Below are positions 42,800 to 51,694 of a stretch of DNA of 64,000 nucleotides, in pieces; the stretch's first letter is position 1, and the number at the start of each line of letters is the position of its first letter. Under the pieces are notes generated by a model. That model was not told the DNA's origin. It saw only the letters and a program-made list of their open reading frames with translations, and made no database searches. Origin of the DNA: Pseudomonadota bacterium (GTDB lineage Bacteria; Pseudomonadota; Gammaproteobacteria; Halothiobacillales; Halothiobacillaceae); assembly GCA_021801265.1 (NCBI GenBank), contig JAJYYE010000004.1:186001-250000 (forward strand), given 5' to 3'. A program made the translations under genes and the position numbers.

Positions 42800-43543
42800 T
42801 CAACTAAATACCAATAATTTGTCGGCCGTCGCGCTGTTATCGTCGGCGGTTTTAATCATCTTGGTTTGCATTTCAAACAAACGGCCGTACTCGATCATCT
42901 TCACCATCGAATCCACCGGGTTCACATTACTGCCTTCCAACACGCCATTGGCGACCTGAATGGCGGCATCTGGCTGGGGTGACGGCGTGTTGGGTTTCAA
43001 GCCAAACAAACCATCGCTGCGTTTTTGCAGATCGGCCAGCGGCGGGTTAACCAGCTTGATACGATCAATTTGCGCGGGCGCATTTACCGTGCCGCCCAGG
43101 GGGATAATCGAGATCGTGCCATCGGCCAAAATATCGATTTTACCGGCCGGTGGTATCGCAATGGGTCCTTGGTTGCCGATCACCGAATCGCCTTCCGCTG
43201 TTTGCAGTTGGCCATTGGGAGAAACATGCAAATCACCCCGACGAGTGTAGGCTTCGGTACCGTCCGGTGCTTGCACAGCAATAAACCCCTGCCCTTTCAG
43301 GGCAATATCCAAATCTCGGCCGGTCGTCATGAGCGGCCCTTGTTCAAAATTTGTTCCACTGCGCACATCTTGGGCATACACCCGGCTGGCATAGCCCGGC
43401 CCATAGACGGGCAGTGATTTAAACGCATCCAGATCAGCCTTAAAACCTTGGGTGCTCACATTCGCCAAATTATTGGCGTTGGTCGCCTGTGCCAGCAAGG
43501 TTTGCTTGGCGCCACTCATCGCGATATAGGCTAAACGATCCAT
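42800..43543 (-). CDS. flgF: Flagellar proximal rod protein FlgF
   Basis: A 247-residue rod protein. The N-terminus IAMSGAKQTLLAQATNANNL with NVSTQGFKADLD and the C-terminus GSNVNPVDSMVKMIEYGRLF are the conserved axial helices. The ATG at 43543 was chosen because a G-rich ribosome site (GGGGG) precedes it; an upstream ATG at 43564 would extend into the leader. It is the first gene after the internal terminator and sigma-54 type promoter, so it heads the flgFGHIJKL unit. Confidence 0.94.
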   Translation of the reverse strand: MDRLAYIAMSGAKQTLLAQATNANNLANVSTQGFKADLDAFKSLPVYGPGYASRVYAQDVRSGTNFEQGPLMTTGRDLDIALKGQGFIAVQAPDGTEAYTRRGDLHVSPNGQLQTAEGDSVIGNQGPIAIPPAGKIDILADGTISIIPLGGTVNAPAQIDRIKLVNPPLADLQKRSDGLFGLKPNTPSPQPDAAIQVANGVLEGSNVNPVDSMVKMIEYGRLFEMQTKMIKTADDNSATADKLLVFS

Positions 43544-43578
43544 GACCGACCCCCGTTTATTCAAGATACCTAACTATT

Positions 43579-43595
43579 AGCACTTGCCATGCCAA
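43579..43595 (-). promoter_or_regulatory. Sigma-54 type promoter of flgFGHIJKL
   Basis: On the minus strand TTGGCAT-GGCAA-GTGCT places the invariant GG and GC ten bases apart. The predicted start near 43568 is about 25 bases before flgF. It lies just after the flgE terminator, which makes a new transcript here necessary. Sigma-54 (FleQ-type) control of this operon class is known in polar-flagellated gammaproteobacteria. Confidence 0.65.
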
Positions 43596-43623
43596 CTGTC
43601 GGCAATCACCCCATTTCAACTAT

Positions 43624-43646
43624 AAAAAAACGGGCTTTCGCCCGCC
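43624..43646 (-). terminator. Rho-independent terminator after flgE
   Basis: On the minus strand the hairpin CGGGC-gaaa-GCCCG (GNRA-type loop) runs into seven T residues. It lies in the flgE-flgF gap and splits the cluster into two transcripts. Confidence 0.85.
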
Positions 43647-43672
43647 TTCATCACGAAATGCTGCGTTGAAAA

Positions 43673-44926
43673 TTAACGAATTTGCATCACGGCATCGGTG
43701 GCGGTTTTATCCGTTTGAATCGCTTGCGCATTCGCTTGAAAGTTTCGTTGCGCCACAATCATATTCACAAGCTGGGTGGTTAAATCAACGTTTGATTGCT
43801 CCAGCGCACCCCCTTGAATAGCGCCAAACGTGCCTGTCCCCGGCTGACCTGCCAAAGGTTCACCCGAATCGACGGTTTGTTTCCACGAGTTACTCCCGAC
43901 CTGCTTTAAGGCTTGCGGGTCGCTGAAATTGACCAAAGCCACCATGCCCAGTGCCACCGATTGGCCATTGGAATAACTGGCTTGAATCAGGCCATTGCTC
44001 CCCACCGAAACCCCGGTTAACTGTCCCGTTGTGTTGCCATCTTGCGATTGCGAAGCCATATTGAACGGTGCGTTGTATTGGGTGGAATCGGGCTGAGTAG
44101 TGACATTAATCGCCAAAGGCGCCGCCCCCGTGCCCAAGCTGGCCGAGGTTGCGCTCACAGTAAAAGGTGCCGGAGCCGTCGGCAATTTACCATTGGCATC
44201 GAAGGTTAAGGTGGAAGGCCCTTGAATTGGCGTTTGCGTGTCTACTTGGTAGTACACATTCCATTCATTGGGGTTCGCCGTTTTTACATAGTAGCTGCTC
44301 ATCGTATGAGTATTACCCAATGAATCATATACTTGCTGAGAGTTGGCTTGCGTATAGGAAGCGGGGTCCGGCGTCGCTTGAGTCGTATTAAAGGCTACGA
44401 CAGGCGCGGTGGCACTGGCGGGCAAGTTAAACGATTGCGTCACCGTCGTGGTGGCTTTCGGCGCACCCGCTGCCACAGGCAATTGAATCGGCTTGGCGCT
44501 GGTCAATGAGGTCGATTGCAGCGTACCATTGACACTCACCGGCAATGCCTTCAAAAACTGCCCCGCCGTATTCACGATAAAACCGTCTTTATTCACCCCC
44601 AGCGCGCCCGCGCGGGAATACACCGATTCCTGGCTATCTATGGTGGGTTGGAAGGCGAAAAACCCCTGACCTGAAATCGCCAAGTCCAGCGAGTTATTTG
44701 TAAACTGCAAACTGCCTTGCGTGAACTGCTGTTGTACGGCCTCGGTCAACACACCTTGGCCGGTAGCCGTTTTGCTATTGCCATACGCACTCACCGCATA
44801 AATATCACCAAACTGTGCCCGGGAGCTTTTAAAACCCGTCGAGTTCGCATTGGCGATGTTGTTGCTGGTCACATCTAAATCTTTTTGCGCCGCATTCAAA
44901 CCGGTAATTGAGGTATTAAAGGACAT
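43673..44926 (-). CDS. flgE: Flagellar hook protein
   Basis: A 417-residue hook subunit. The N-terminus FNTSITGLNAAQKDLDVTSN with NIANANSTGFKSSRAQFGD and the C-terminus EQSNVDLTTQLVNMIVAQRN are the axial core helices. The middle is Thr/Ala/Ser-rich, surface exposed and typical of hook proteins. It starts 61 bases after flgD and is followed by the strong terminator, so it closes the flgBCDE unit. Confidence 0.95.
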   Translation of the reverse strand: MSFNTSITGLNAAQKDLDVTSNNIANANSTGFKSSRAQFGDIYAVSAYGNSKTATGQGVLTEAVQQQFTQGSLQFTNNSLDLAISGQGFFAFQPTIDSQESVYSRAGALGVNKDGFIVNTAGQFLKALPVSVNGTLQSTSLTSAKPIQLPVAAGAPKATTTVTQSFNLPASATAPVVAFNTTQATPDPASYTQANSQQVYDSLGNTHTMSSYYVKTANPNEWNVYYQVDTQTPIQGPSTLTFDANGKLPTAPAPFTVSATSASLGTGAAPLAINVTTQPDSTQYNAPFNMASQSQDGNTTGQLTGVSVGSNGLIQASYSNGQSVALGMVALVNFSDPQALKQVGSNSWKQTVDSGEPLAGQPGTGTFGAIQGGALEQSNVDLTTQLVNMIVAQRNFQANAQAIQTDKTATDAVMQIR

Positions 44927-44987
44927 CGGGATGTCTCCTGTTTCACATAAAAATACAATAGAAAAAACATCGGGGAAAATGCACCGA

Positions 44988-45701
44988 CTAACTCATAATT
45001 TCCACCACATCCGTTAATTTAGCGGGTGGCAAACCACCATCCAAATTCAGTTGTGGGCCGTTATTGGTCACACCCACACTTTTAATTACCGCACCCACGT
45101 AAGTTTGTGCGGCCTGCGCTTTGCCGCCAACCGTGGCATTGGCGCTGAAGGAATAATTGCCTGCAAGCGCATTACTGCCATCGGACATTTTGCCATCCCA
45201 GGTAAACGTGGGTCGTGTATCGCCATTCACCGGTATCGATTGGCTGTTCACCACCTGCCCGCTGGCATTGGTCACCGTCACGGTCATATTGGTGACACCG
45301 GTGGGCATATCCACCGCGCCCAACACACCTGAGGGCGTGGTCGAACCGTCGGCAGCCTTCGTTGAGTACATGTAGGCCGTATTACCCTTAACAATCGCCG
45401 CCTTGCCCACCAACGAGGCCGCCTGCATCACCTGATTCGATTGCAAAGTCGATTGAAACCCGCTCACCGTGGTATTGAGTTGGCTAATTCCTTGCAGCGA
45501 GCTAAATTGCGCCAATTGCGCAATCATCTGGCTGTTATCGGTGGGTTTAGTGGGGTCTTGATTTTGCAATTGCGTCGTCAAAAGCTTCATAAAACTGTTC
45601 ATATCTAACGATTGTGTACCGCCACCGGCGGTGGTGCTGGCTGGCGGAATCGCAAGGCCCAAACTCGTGTATGGGTTTGTCGCGTTGGTGCTGGTTGTCA
45701 T
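44988..45701 (-). CDS. flgD: Flagellar hook assembly (capping) protein
   Basis: A 237-residue hook-cap protein. The N-terminal FMKLLTTQLQNQDPTKPTDN with SQMIAQLAQFSSLQGI is the conserved export and cap region. The C-terminal part holds a FlgD Ig-like domain (PTFTWDGKMSDGSNALAGNY). It scaffolds hook growth and is then displaced. It begins 11 bases after flgC. Confidence 0.95.
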   Translation of the reverse strand: MTTSTNATNPYTSLGLAIPPASTTAGGGTQSLDMNSFMKLLTTQLQNQDPTKPTDNSQMIAQLAQFSSLQGISQLNTTVSGFQSTLQSNQVMQAASLVGKAAIVKGNTAYMYSTKAADGSTTPSGVLGAVDMPTGVTNMTVTVTNASGQVVNSQSIPVNGDTRPTFTWDGKMSDGSNALAGNYSFSANATVGGKAQAAQTYVGAVIKSVGVTNNGPQLNLDGGLPPAKLTDVVEIMS

Positions 45702-45712
45702 AAAGGGTACTC

Positions 45713-46114
45713 CTATTGACCTAATTGCAGGGTTCTAAGTGCCAAATTTTTGGCGGTATCCATCACTTGGACATTGGTTTGGTAGGAGCGGGAAGCCGAC
45801 AACATATTGACCATCTCCTCCACCGGATTCACATTGGACGAATACACATAACCGTCTTTATTGGCCAAGGGGTTACCCGGTTGATACAACGCCGGATTGG
45901 GCGCATTGCTTTGAGTAATACCCGAAACCTGCACCCCCACCCCACCGTTTTGTTCCAGCACCTGCTGGAATACCGGTTCGCGCGCCTTGTAGGCATCTTC
46001 TGGCTTGGTTGCGACCGAATCGGCATTGGCCATATTCGATGCCGTGGCGTTCAGGCGCAGGGTTTGCGCCGCCATCGCCGAGCTTGATACATTAAAAATC
46101 GAAAAAAGGCTCAT
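45713..46114 (-). CDS. flgC: Flagellar proximal rod protein FlgC
   Basis: A 133-residue rod protein of normal length. MSLFSIFNVSSSAMAAQTLR with LNATASNMANADSV is the N-terminal axial signature, and SNVNPVEEMVNMLSASRSYQ is the C-terminal helix. It begins about 24 bases after flgB, in one operon. Confidence 0.95.
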   Translation of the reverse strand: MSLFSIFNVSSSAMAAQTLRLNATASNMANADSVATKPEDAYKAREPVFQQVLEQNGGVGVQVSGITQSNAPNPALYQPGNPLANKDGYVYSSNVNPVEEMVNMLSASRSYQTNVQVMDTAKNLALRTLQLGQ

Positions 46115-46138
46115 ATTGGTTCCTCAGTTGTCGAGCGG

Positions 46139-46543
46139 TTATTGCCCCGTTAAGGCCGAGTTAATCCCTTTAATCCGGCTGTTCAAGAAGCTCAATGTCG
46201 TTTGATACGACACCGCATTTTCAGTAAACCGCACGCGCTCACGCTCCAAATCCACAGTGTTTCCATCCAAGGCCGGCTGATCGGGCATGCGGTACAACTC
46301 CTGAGCGCCGCCCCCGCTGCCACTCGATAGCTGTCCGGGCTGGTCGCACGTTAACGCCAGCGATTGCCCCGTGGCGGCCTGCCCCGCCGGTCCGGCCGCC
46401 GCGCGCAATGCATCGGTGAACGATAAATCACGCGCCTTGTAATTCGGCGTATCCACATTGGCAATATTTGAAGCCAAGATACCCATACGCTGGGAGCGAT
46501 AGGCCAGCGCATCCCCATGAACTCCGAATAGTTGATCACTCAT
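46139..46543 (-). CDS. flgB: Flagellar proximal rod protein FlgB
   Basis: A 134-residue rod protein, the first gene of the cluster. AYRSQRMGILASNIANVDTP with NYKARDLSF is the FlgB signature, and NAVSYQTTLSFLNSRIKGIN is the C-terminal helix. The ATG at 46543 was chosen over the GTG one codon earlier; AGAGAGG lies just upstream. A sigma-54 type promoter ends about 37 bases before the start codon. Confidence 0.95.
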   Translation of the reverse strand: MSDQLFGVHGDALAYRSQRMGILASNIANVDTPNYKARDLSFTDALRAAAGPAGQAATGQSLALTCDQPGQLSSGSGGGAQELYRMPDQPALDGNTVDLERERVRFTENAVSYQTTLSFLNSRIKGINSALTGQ

Positions 46544-46578
46544 CACCTCACCTCTCTTATCACTTCATGAGCAATACA

Positions 46579-46596
46579 AAGCGATAAGTGTGCCAA
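46579..46596 (-). promoter_or_regulatory. Sigma-54 type promoter of flgBCDE
   Basis: On the minus strand TTGGCAC-ACTTA-TCGCTTTG matches TGGCAC-N5-TTGC with GG and GC ten bases apart and one mismatch in the -12 box. The transcript would start near 46569 and reach flgB after a leader of about 26 bases. Confidence 0.7.
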
Positions 46597-46688
46597 TAAA
46601 CAAAAACATTTCATGCGATCCCTGCGCACCCAGGTCAACGTCCTTTTCATGAGCCCAATTTCAAAAATATGCCACCATTCGGCCGATA

Positions 46689-48023
46689 TTGTTTTCCGCC
46701 ATTCACCAAATTTGGCTACACTACCTGCCTGTTTGGCTACCCACAGATACTTCATTGAACGACATTCCCCTCGGTGCGCTGTTAACGGCGCTCGTTATTC
46801 TCATTCTGTTATCGGCATTTTTCTCCAGCTCAGAGACAGCACTTATTTCTCTGAACCGATACCGATTACGCCACCTCGCCAAGCGAGGCCATGGCGGTGC
46901 CATTCGAGCACAAAAATTGCTGGAAAAACCCGACCGGTTACTGGGGTTGATTTTATTTGGCAACACCTTCGCCAATATCCTGGTGTCTTCCCTAGCAACC
47001 GTCGTTGGCTTGCGTTTATTTGGCGATAGCGGTATTGCAATTGCTACCGGGATCATGACGTTTGCCCTTTTAATCTTTGGTGAGGTGGCACCAAAAACTG
47101 CTGCCGCGACTGCGCCAGAACGCTTCGCATGGCCTGCCGCCTATATTTATACCTTTATATTGCCCCTCATTTTGCCTTTAATCCGGTTAATCAGTTTGCT
47201 CTCCAATGGCCTGCTAAACCTTTTAGGATTTGATACGAAAACTCCGCGTTCACATGGATTATCTTCAGCAGAATTACAAACCTTAGTGCGTGAATCGAGC
47301 CAGCATTTACCTGAGCAAAACGTCAATTTATTGCTCTCGGTATTGGAACTTGAGCAAGCCCAAGTGGAAGACATCATGATCCCCCGCGCCGATATCGCAG
47401 GCATCGATCTGGATGCACCATGGGATAACGTATTGAATCAACTCAAAACGGCAAGTTACAGCCGGATGCCCGTATATAATGGTTCGATTGAAAATACCAT
47501 CGGCATTATCAATGTTCGGCGATTATTTGGCCCCTTAATGGACAATTCGCTCACCTTAAGCAAACTCAAACGCCTGCTGCGCGAGCCCTACTATGTACCT
47601 GAAGGCACCGCACTCACGACTCAACTCCTGAATTTTCAGACTGAAAATCGCCGGTCTGCCCTTGTTGTAGATGAATATGGCGATGTGCAGGGACTTGTCA
47701 CCTTGGAAGACATCCTTGAAGAAATTGTGGGCGATTTCACCACATCGCCCGTACCCGATCACAACGACATCATCACGGAACCCGATGGTAGCTTCTTGCT
47801 GCGCGGCAACATGCCCATCCGTGAAATTAACCGGGAACTGGCGATTGATCTCCCCACAATGGATGCCAGCACCTTAAATGGCTTGATTATCGAACAGCTT
47901 GAAACCTTACCCATTCCAGGAGCCGCCATTACCTTGAACGGCATACAAATTGATGTGCTGTCCGTGCAACATCACGCTGTGGATTCTGCTCGCCTCACCA
48001 TCCTGCAAAACGACAACACCTAA
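46689..48023 (+). CDS. CNNM/CBS-domain membrane protein (CorB/YfjD-type, HlyC/CorC family)
   Basis: A 444-residue inner-membrane protein. The N-terminal DUF21/CNNM domain (residues about 25-190, FFSSSETALISLNRYRLRHL, FGNTFANILVSSL) has three to four helices. A CBS pair (about 205-335, VEDIMIPRADIAGIDLD, VDEYGDVQGLVTLEDILEEI) and the C-terminal CorC/HlyC domain follow. Relatives act in magnesium or cobalt homeostasis. The TTG at 46689 is the only start upstream of the first helix given by the frame, so the true N-terminus is uncertain. Its stop overlaps the radA start (TAATG). Confidence 0.9.
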   Translation: MFSAIHQIWLHYLPVWLPTDTSLNDIPLGALLTALVILILLSAFFSSSETALISLNRYRLRHLAKRGHGGAIRAQKLLEKPDRLLGLILFGNTFANILVSSLATVVGLRLFGDSGIAIATGIMTFALLIFGEVAPKTAAATAPERFAWPAAYIYTFILPLILPLIRLISLLSNGLLNLLGFDTKTPRSHGLSSAELQTLVRESSQHLPEQNVNLLLSVLELEQAQVEDIMIPRADIAGIDLDAPWDNVLNQLKTASYSRMPVYNGSIENTIGIINVRRLFGPLMDNSLTLSKLKRLLREPYYVPEGTALTTQLLNFQTENRRSALVVDEYGDVQGLVTLEDILEEIVGDFTTSPVPDHNDIITEPDGSFLLRGNMPIREINRELAIDLPTMDASTLNGLIIEQLETLPIPGAAITLNGIQIDVLSVQHHAVDSARLTILQNDNT

Positions 48024-49411
48024 TGGCCCGCGCCAAAGAAAAATCGGCATATGTCTGTCAGGAATGCGGGGCAGATTTCCCCAAATGGGCCGGGCGTTGC
48101 ACCGAATGCAATGCGTGGAACAGCCTGACTGAGATTCGTCTACCCAGCACGGCAACGAGCCATACCACCGGTCCAGCGGGCGTGAGTGGCTACGCGGGCG
48201 GCAACCCACAAATTACCTTGCTGTCTGAAGTACGCATCAGCGAAACCCCGCGGGAAACCACCGGGCTCGATGAACTCGACCGCGTGTTGGGCGGCGGGCT
48301 GGTTGAAGGCTCCGTGATTTTAATTGGCGGTGATCCGGGTATCGGCAAATCCACACTGTTGCTGCAAACCTTGCTCTTGCTGCAATCGCGAATGCCCTGC
48401 CTGTATGTGACTGGCGAGGAATCATTGCAGCAAGTCGCACTGCGTGCTCAACGGCTGGATGCGGACATGCAGGGCAAGCAAGGCCAGCTCACCCTCATGA
48501 GCGAAACTTCGGTTGAAGCGATTTTGGCGCACTGCGCGCGGCAACTGCCCCGGCTTTTGGTCGTGGACTCCATCCAAACGCTTCACACCGAAGGGCTGAC
48601 CGCTGCCCCCGGATCCGTCTCGCAACTGCGAGAAGGCACCGCGCAATTGGTTCGATTTGCCAAGCGACATGAAGTCACCATTTTTATTGTCGGCCATGTC
48701 ACCAAAGAAGGTGCACTGGCGGGGCCGCGGGTACTCGAACACATGGTGGATACCGTGCTGTATTTTGAAGGCGACCCTGGCGCGCGGTTCCGCGTGATTC
48801 GTGCGGTGAAAAACCGCTTTGGTGCAGCGAACGAAATCGGTGTATTTGCGATGACCGATCGGGGCTTAAAACCGGTCAGCAACCCCTCCGCCATTTTTTT
48901 GTCGCGGCATGAGCAACCCGTACCCGGCAGCGTGATTACCGTCACACGGGAAGGCACTCGCCCCCTCTTGGTTGAAGTTCAGGCACTGGTTGCCGAACAC
49001 CCCGGCGGCAACCCCAAACGGTTAACGGTCGGGCTGGATCAAAATCGACTCGCCATGTTACTCGCCGTACTGCATCGACATGGCCAAATTGCCCTGTATG
49101 ATCAGGATGTGTTTTTAAATGTGGTCGGCGGCGTGCGGGTAACAGAAACTGCGGCCGATTTACCCAGCCTCATCGCCATTTTATCGAGTTTCCGCGACCG
49201 CCCCTTGCCGGATGGTTTAATTGTATTTGGCGAAGTGGGCTTGGCAGGCGAAATTCGCCCGGTGACGGGCGGCCAAGAGCGTCTGTTTGAAGCCGCCAAG
49301 CATGGCTTTACCCACGCCATCGTACCCAAGGCCAACCTACCCGCTCGCCCGATCGAAGGCTTAAGCATCACGGCGGTTAGCCATATCAACCAAGCCTTGG
49401 ATTTGCTTTAG
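48023..49411 (+). CDS. radA: DNA repair protein RadA
   Basis: A 462-residue RecA-like ATPase that drives branch migration in recombination. It has the four-Cys zinc finger at residues about 10-28 (CQECGADFPKWAGRCTEC), Walker A GGDPGIGKST near residue 96, and the RadA-specific KNRFG motif. The C-terminal Lon-protease-like domain (GEVGLAGEIRPVTGGQERL) is complete. The start overlaps the stop of the CorB-like gene by one base. Confidence 0.96.
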   Translation: MARAKEKSAYVCQECGADFPKWAGRCTECNAWNSLTEIRLPSTATSHTTGPAGVSGYAGGNPQITLLSEVRISETPRETTGLDELDRVLGGGLVEGSVILIGGDPGIGKSTLLLQTLLLLQSRMPCLYVTGEESLQQVALRAQRLDADMQGKQGQLTLMSETSVEAILAHCARQLPRLLVVDSIQTLHTEGLTAAPGSVSQLREGTAQLVRFAKRHEVTIFIVGHVTKEGALAGPRVLEHMVDTVLYFEGDPGARFRVIRAVKNRFGAANEIGVFAMTDRGLKPVSNPSAIFLSRHEQPVPGSVITVTREGTRPLLVEVQALVAEHPGGNPKRLTVGLDQNRLAMLLAVLHRHGQIALYDQDVFLNVVGGVRVTETAADLPSLIAILSSFRDRPLPDGLIVFGEVGLAGEIRPVTGGQERLFEAAKHGFTHAIVPKANLPARPIEGLSITAVSHINQALDLL

Positions 49412-49545
49412 TTTTTTGCGTGTTTCTTTTCTTCGATGGCTTCGCCCGATTTTTTCCAGAACCACCAAAAAATGCCCAACGGCACCCCAACAATGCCGAT
49501 CATCGCCAGAATAGACAAAATGACAATTTGTGCTTCAACATGCAT
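49408..49545 (-). CDS. Small single-span membrane protein (45 aa)
   Basis: A 45-codon gene starting at the ATG at 49545, with GAGAGG 6-7 bases upstream. The product has one membrane helix (VILSILAMIGIVGVPLGIFW) and then a basic-acidic tail (KKSGEAIEEKKHAKN). The size, the WFWKK boundary and the helix near the N-terminus resemble small accessory subunits of cbb3 oxidases (CcoM/CcoQ type), but no sequence family can be claimed by eye. It converges on radA and overlaps its stop by 3 bases. It is too short for standard gene finders. Confidence 0.6.
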   Translation of the reverse strand: MHVEAQIVILSILAMIGIVGVPLGIFWWFWKKSGEAIEEKKHAKN

Positions 49546-49777
49546 ACATCACCTCTCATCGACCACCTCACCCCAGGAAATAGGGCAATAGACGCACTTT
49601 ATCGAGAAAATAGTGCATTTCAACCTAGTAAAATACTCATGAATTATGACGAAACTTATGATTTTCAGGGGAGCGGGCACCACTGATACTCAATCCAAAT
49701 TTTGCTGGCTATACTATTAAGCCTGACTAAGCACTTAAGAGCCTGTCTTAACACTCAACAAAGCCTCGGTAATTGAT

Positions 49778-50209
49778 ATGTACGAATTTTGTTTTCTCAC
49801 CGCCGACCGGGGCGAAACCTTTATTGCTCGTCTCACAACCTTGGGGTTAGCCGTGACTTCCCGTCCCGACCCCATGAATGACGCGGTCACTACTGTGGCG
49901 ATTCCAGACACCATCGACGATGCACTCTATGATCAAATTGAGCAGTGGTATGAAGAGGAAACCATGCGCAACGAGGCGATTGCGCGCGCTGCCGAAGAAA
50001 GTGACGAGGTGGTTTCAGCGGGCATTTGGGTGCAGCTTGAAAGTGGGGGCTCCAGCCTTGCACGCGTGGACGCGAACATGATGGGGCGGGTGTTATCGGT
50101 GCTCACCCCCGACGAGCTGGGACAATTGGTGGCCACCATTGCCGATGCGGTTGAACATCCCGATGTCACCCCGATTTGCCACAGCAAAAGCACCAAGAAT
50201 ACGGGGTAA
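49778..50209 (+). CDS. Conserved-looking hypothetical protein (143 aa)
   Basis: A 143-residue acidic, soluble protein without signal peptide or membrane segment. The N-terminal half alternates strand and helix (MYEFCFLTADRGETFIARLT). The middle is rich in Glu (YEEETMRNEAIARAAEESDE). The end contains VLTPDELGQLVATIADAVEH and two late Cys/His positions. I recognise no family. Codon use looks like the neighbours, and the frame is open with no competing frame, so I take it as real. It is a single gene between the 45-residue gene and the convergent rnfE. Confidence 0.6.
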   Translation: MYEFCFLTADRGETFIARLTTLGLAVTSRPDPMNDAVTTVAIPDTIDDALYDQIEQWYEEETMRNEAIARAAEESDEVVSAGIWVQLESGGSSLARVDANMMGRVLSVLTPDELGQLVATIADAVEHPDVTPICHSKSTKNTG

Positions 50210-50247
50210 ATCTCGCCAATATATCCGGTGCGCCGCAGAGATTCAGC

Positions 50248-50946
50248 TCATTGGGCGGGGGATGCCACAACAGCCACTTTAATATTCGATTTTTGGGTTA
50301 GACGAACGGCGCGACGTTGCTCAAACCCTTGTTTGAGCGCGATCAATACGGCTAACGCCATAAATGCGCCGGGGGGCAGAATGGCGAGCAGGAAGTGGGC
50401 TTGATCGGGCAGGATATGCAACGTCCAGTTTGTCGCCATCGGCCCAAACAATTGTTGAGCATTGGCAAGCAAGGTGCCAAACCCCAGAATTTCCCGAATG
50501 ACTCCCAGCGTAACGAGCACGAGACCGAAGCCCATCCCCATCATCAAGCCATCATAAAGCGAAGGCAGCACGCGGTTTCGCGCGGCAAAGCCCTCTACCC
50601 GGGCAATCACGATGCAGTTGGTCACAATCAGGGGCAGAAAAATCCCAAGTACGTGATAGAGCGTATTGAGATACGCATTCATCAGTAATTCGATAATGGT
50701 CACAACCGAAGCCACCACCATCACAAACACCGGCAGCCGCACTTCGGGACGCACCCAATGGCGAATCGCGGAGGCCAAACCGTTGGACACCACCATCGTT
50801 AACATGGTGGCCAGTGCCAGACCCATCGCATTAACGACTGTATTGGAAATCGCCATCATCGGACACATGCCGAGAATTTGCACGAGACCCGGATTGTTTT
50901 TCCAAAGCCCTTGAACCGTAAGTTCACGGTATGACACATCACTCAT
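50248..50946 (-). CDS. rnfE: Electron transport complex subunit RnfE
   Basis: A 232-residue membrane subunit with six helices. GLWKNNPGLVQILGMCPMMA and FLPLIVTNCIVIARVEGFAA are the family signatures shared with NqrD. It forms the membrane core with RnfA. It overlaps the end of rnfG by 8 bases and is the last gene of the operon; the nth gene that often follows is absent here. Confidence 0.95.
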   Translation of the reverse strand: MSDVSYRELTVQGLWKNNPGLVQILGMCPMMAISNTVVNAMGLALATMLTMVVSNGLASAIRHWVRPEVRLPVFVMVVASVVTIIELLMNAYLNTLYHVLGIFLPLIVTNCIVIARVEGFAARNRVLPSLYDGLMMGMGFGLVLVTLGVIREILGFGTLLANAQQLFGPMATNWTLHILPDQAHFLLAILPPGAFMALAVLIALKQGFEQRRAVRLTQKSNIKVAVVASPAQ

Positions 50947-51694
50947 GGGGCACCTCGTTATGACGGGTCGTTTGGGGGGTCATCAGCGTCTGCTGTTCAG
51001 GCTGACTGGGCGCTGTAAACAATTGTGCATGGTGCGCATGAACATAAATCAAGGCTTGATGGATTGCACCCACCACCGCCCGGGGGGTGATGGTGGCACC
51101 GCTGAATTGATCGAATACACCACCATCTTTCTTCACTGCCCAGCCTTGTTTGGTCGGATTATTCAAACTTTTATCATTAAAGCCAAAAATCCACGGGGAT
51201 TTTTCAGGCTCGATTTTATCACCTAAACCGGGGGTTTCATTTTGACGCGTGACCCGAACGCCCGTTACCTTCCCGGAGCGGTCTACACCGATAATCAACT
51301 TAATATCGCCGCTATAGCCGAAATGAGTAATAACCGGCAACACAACCGCGGCAACCTCGCCCGCTTTCATGGCGCGAAAGCCGACAATACCCGCCTCCGT
51401 GGAAGCATTGAGTATTTGGTGTGGATCGGCAATCGGAGGTTTTAACGGCGGCAAATTCAGTGATACGGGATCGGGCAGCAAAAACGCCGTATCGGCGGGA
51501 TTATTATCAAAGCTGCCGGGCACCAATACAGCACTGATTTGACCCAACAGCACCGCAAGCGCACTTTGGGCAATGCGCTCGCGCGTGGCTTCCTGGGTGA
51601 GCGCGACCAGCCCGACCCCAATCACCGAAAAACCACCCAAGAGCAGCGCGGTAATCACAATACGGCTTTTATCCAAACGGAGCAGGCGTTTCAT
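50939..51694 (-). CDS. rnfG: Electron transport complex subunit RnfG (covalent FMN)
   Basis: A 251-residue subunit with one N-terminal helix (IVITALLLGGFSVIGVGLVA) and a periplasmic FMN-binding domain. The flavinylation site is FDQFSGATITPRAVV, where the second Thr is expected to carry FMN through a phosphoester bond. GVRVTRQNETPGLGDKIE is another family block. The C-terminus is extended and Gln/Thr-rich. It overlaps both neighbours. ApbE, needed to attach FMN, is not in this window. Confidence 0.93.
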   Translation of the reverse strand: MKRLLRLDKSRIVITALLLGGFSVIGVGLVALTQEATRERIAQSALAVLLGQISAVLVPGSFDNNPADTAFLLPDPVSLNLPPLKPPIADPHQILNASTEAGIVGFRAMKAGEVAAVVLPVITHFGYSGDIKLIIGVDRSGKVTGVRVTRQNETPGLGDKIEPEKSPWIFGFNDKSLNNPTKQGWAVKKDGGVFDQFSGATITPRAVVGAIHQALIYVHAHHAQLFTAPSQPEQQTLMTPQTTRHNEVPHE

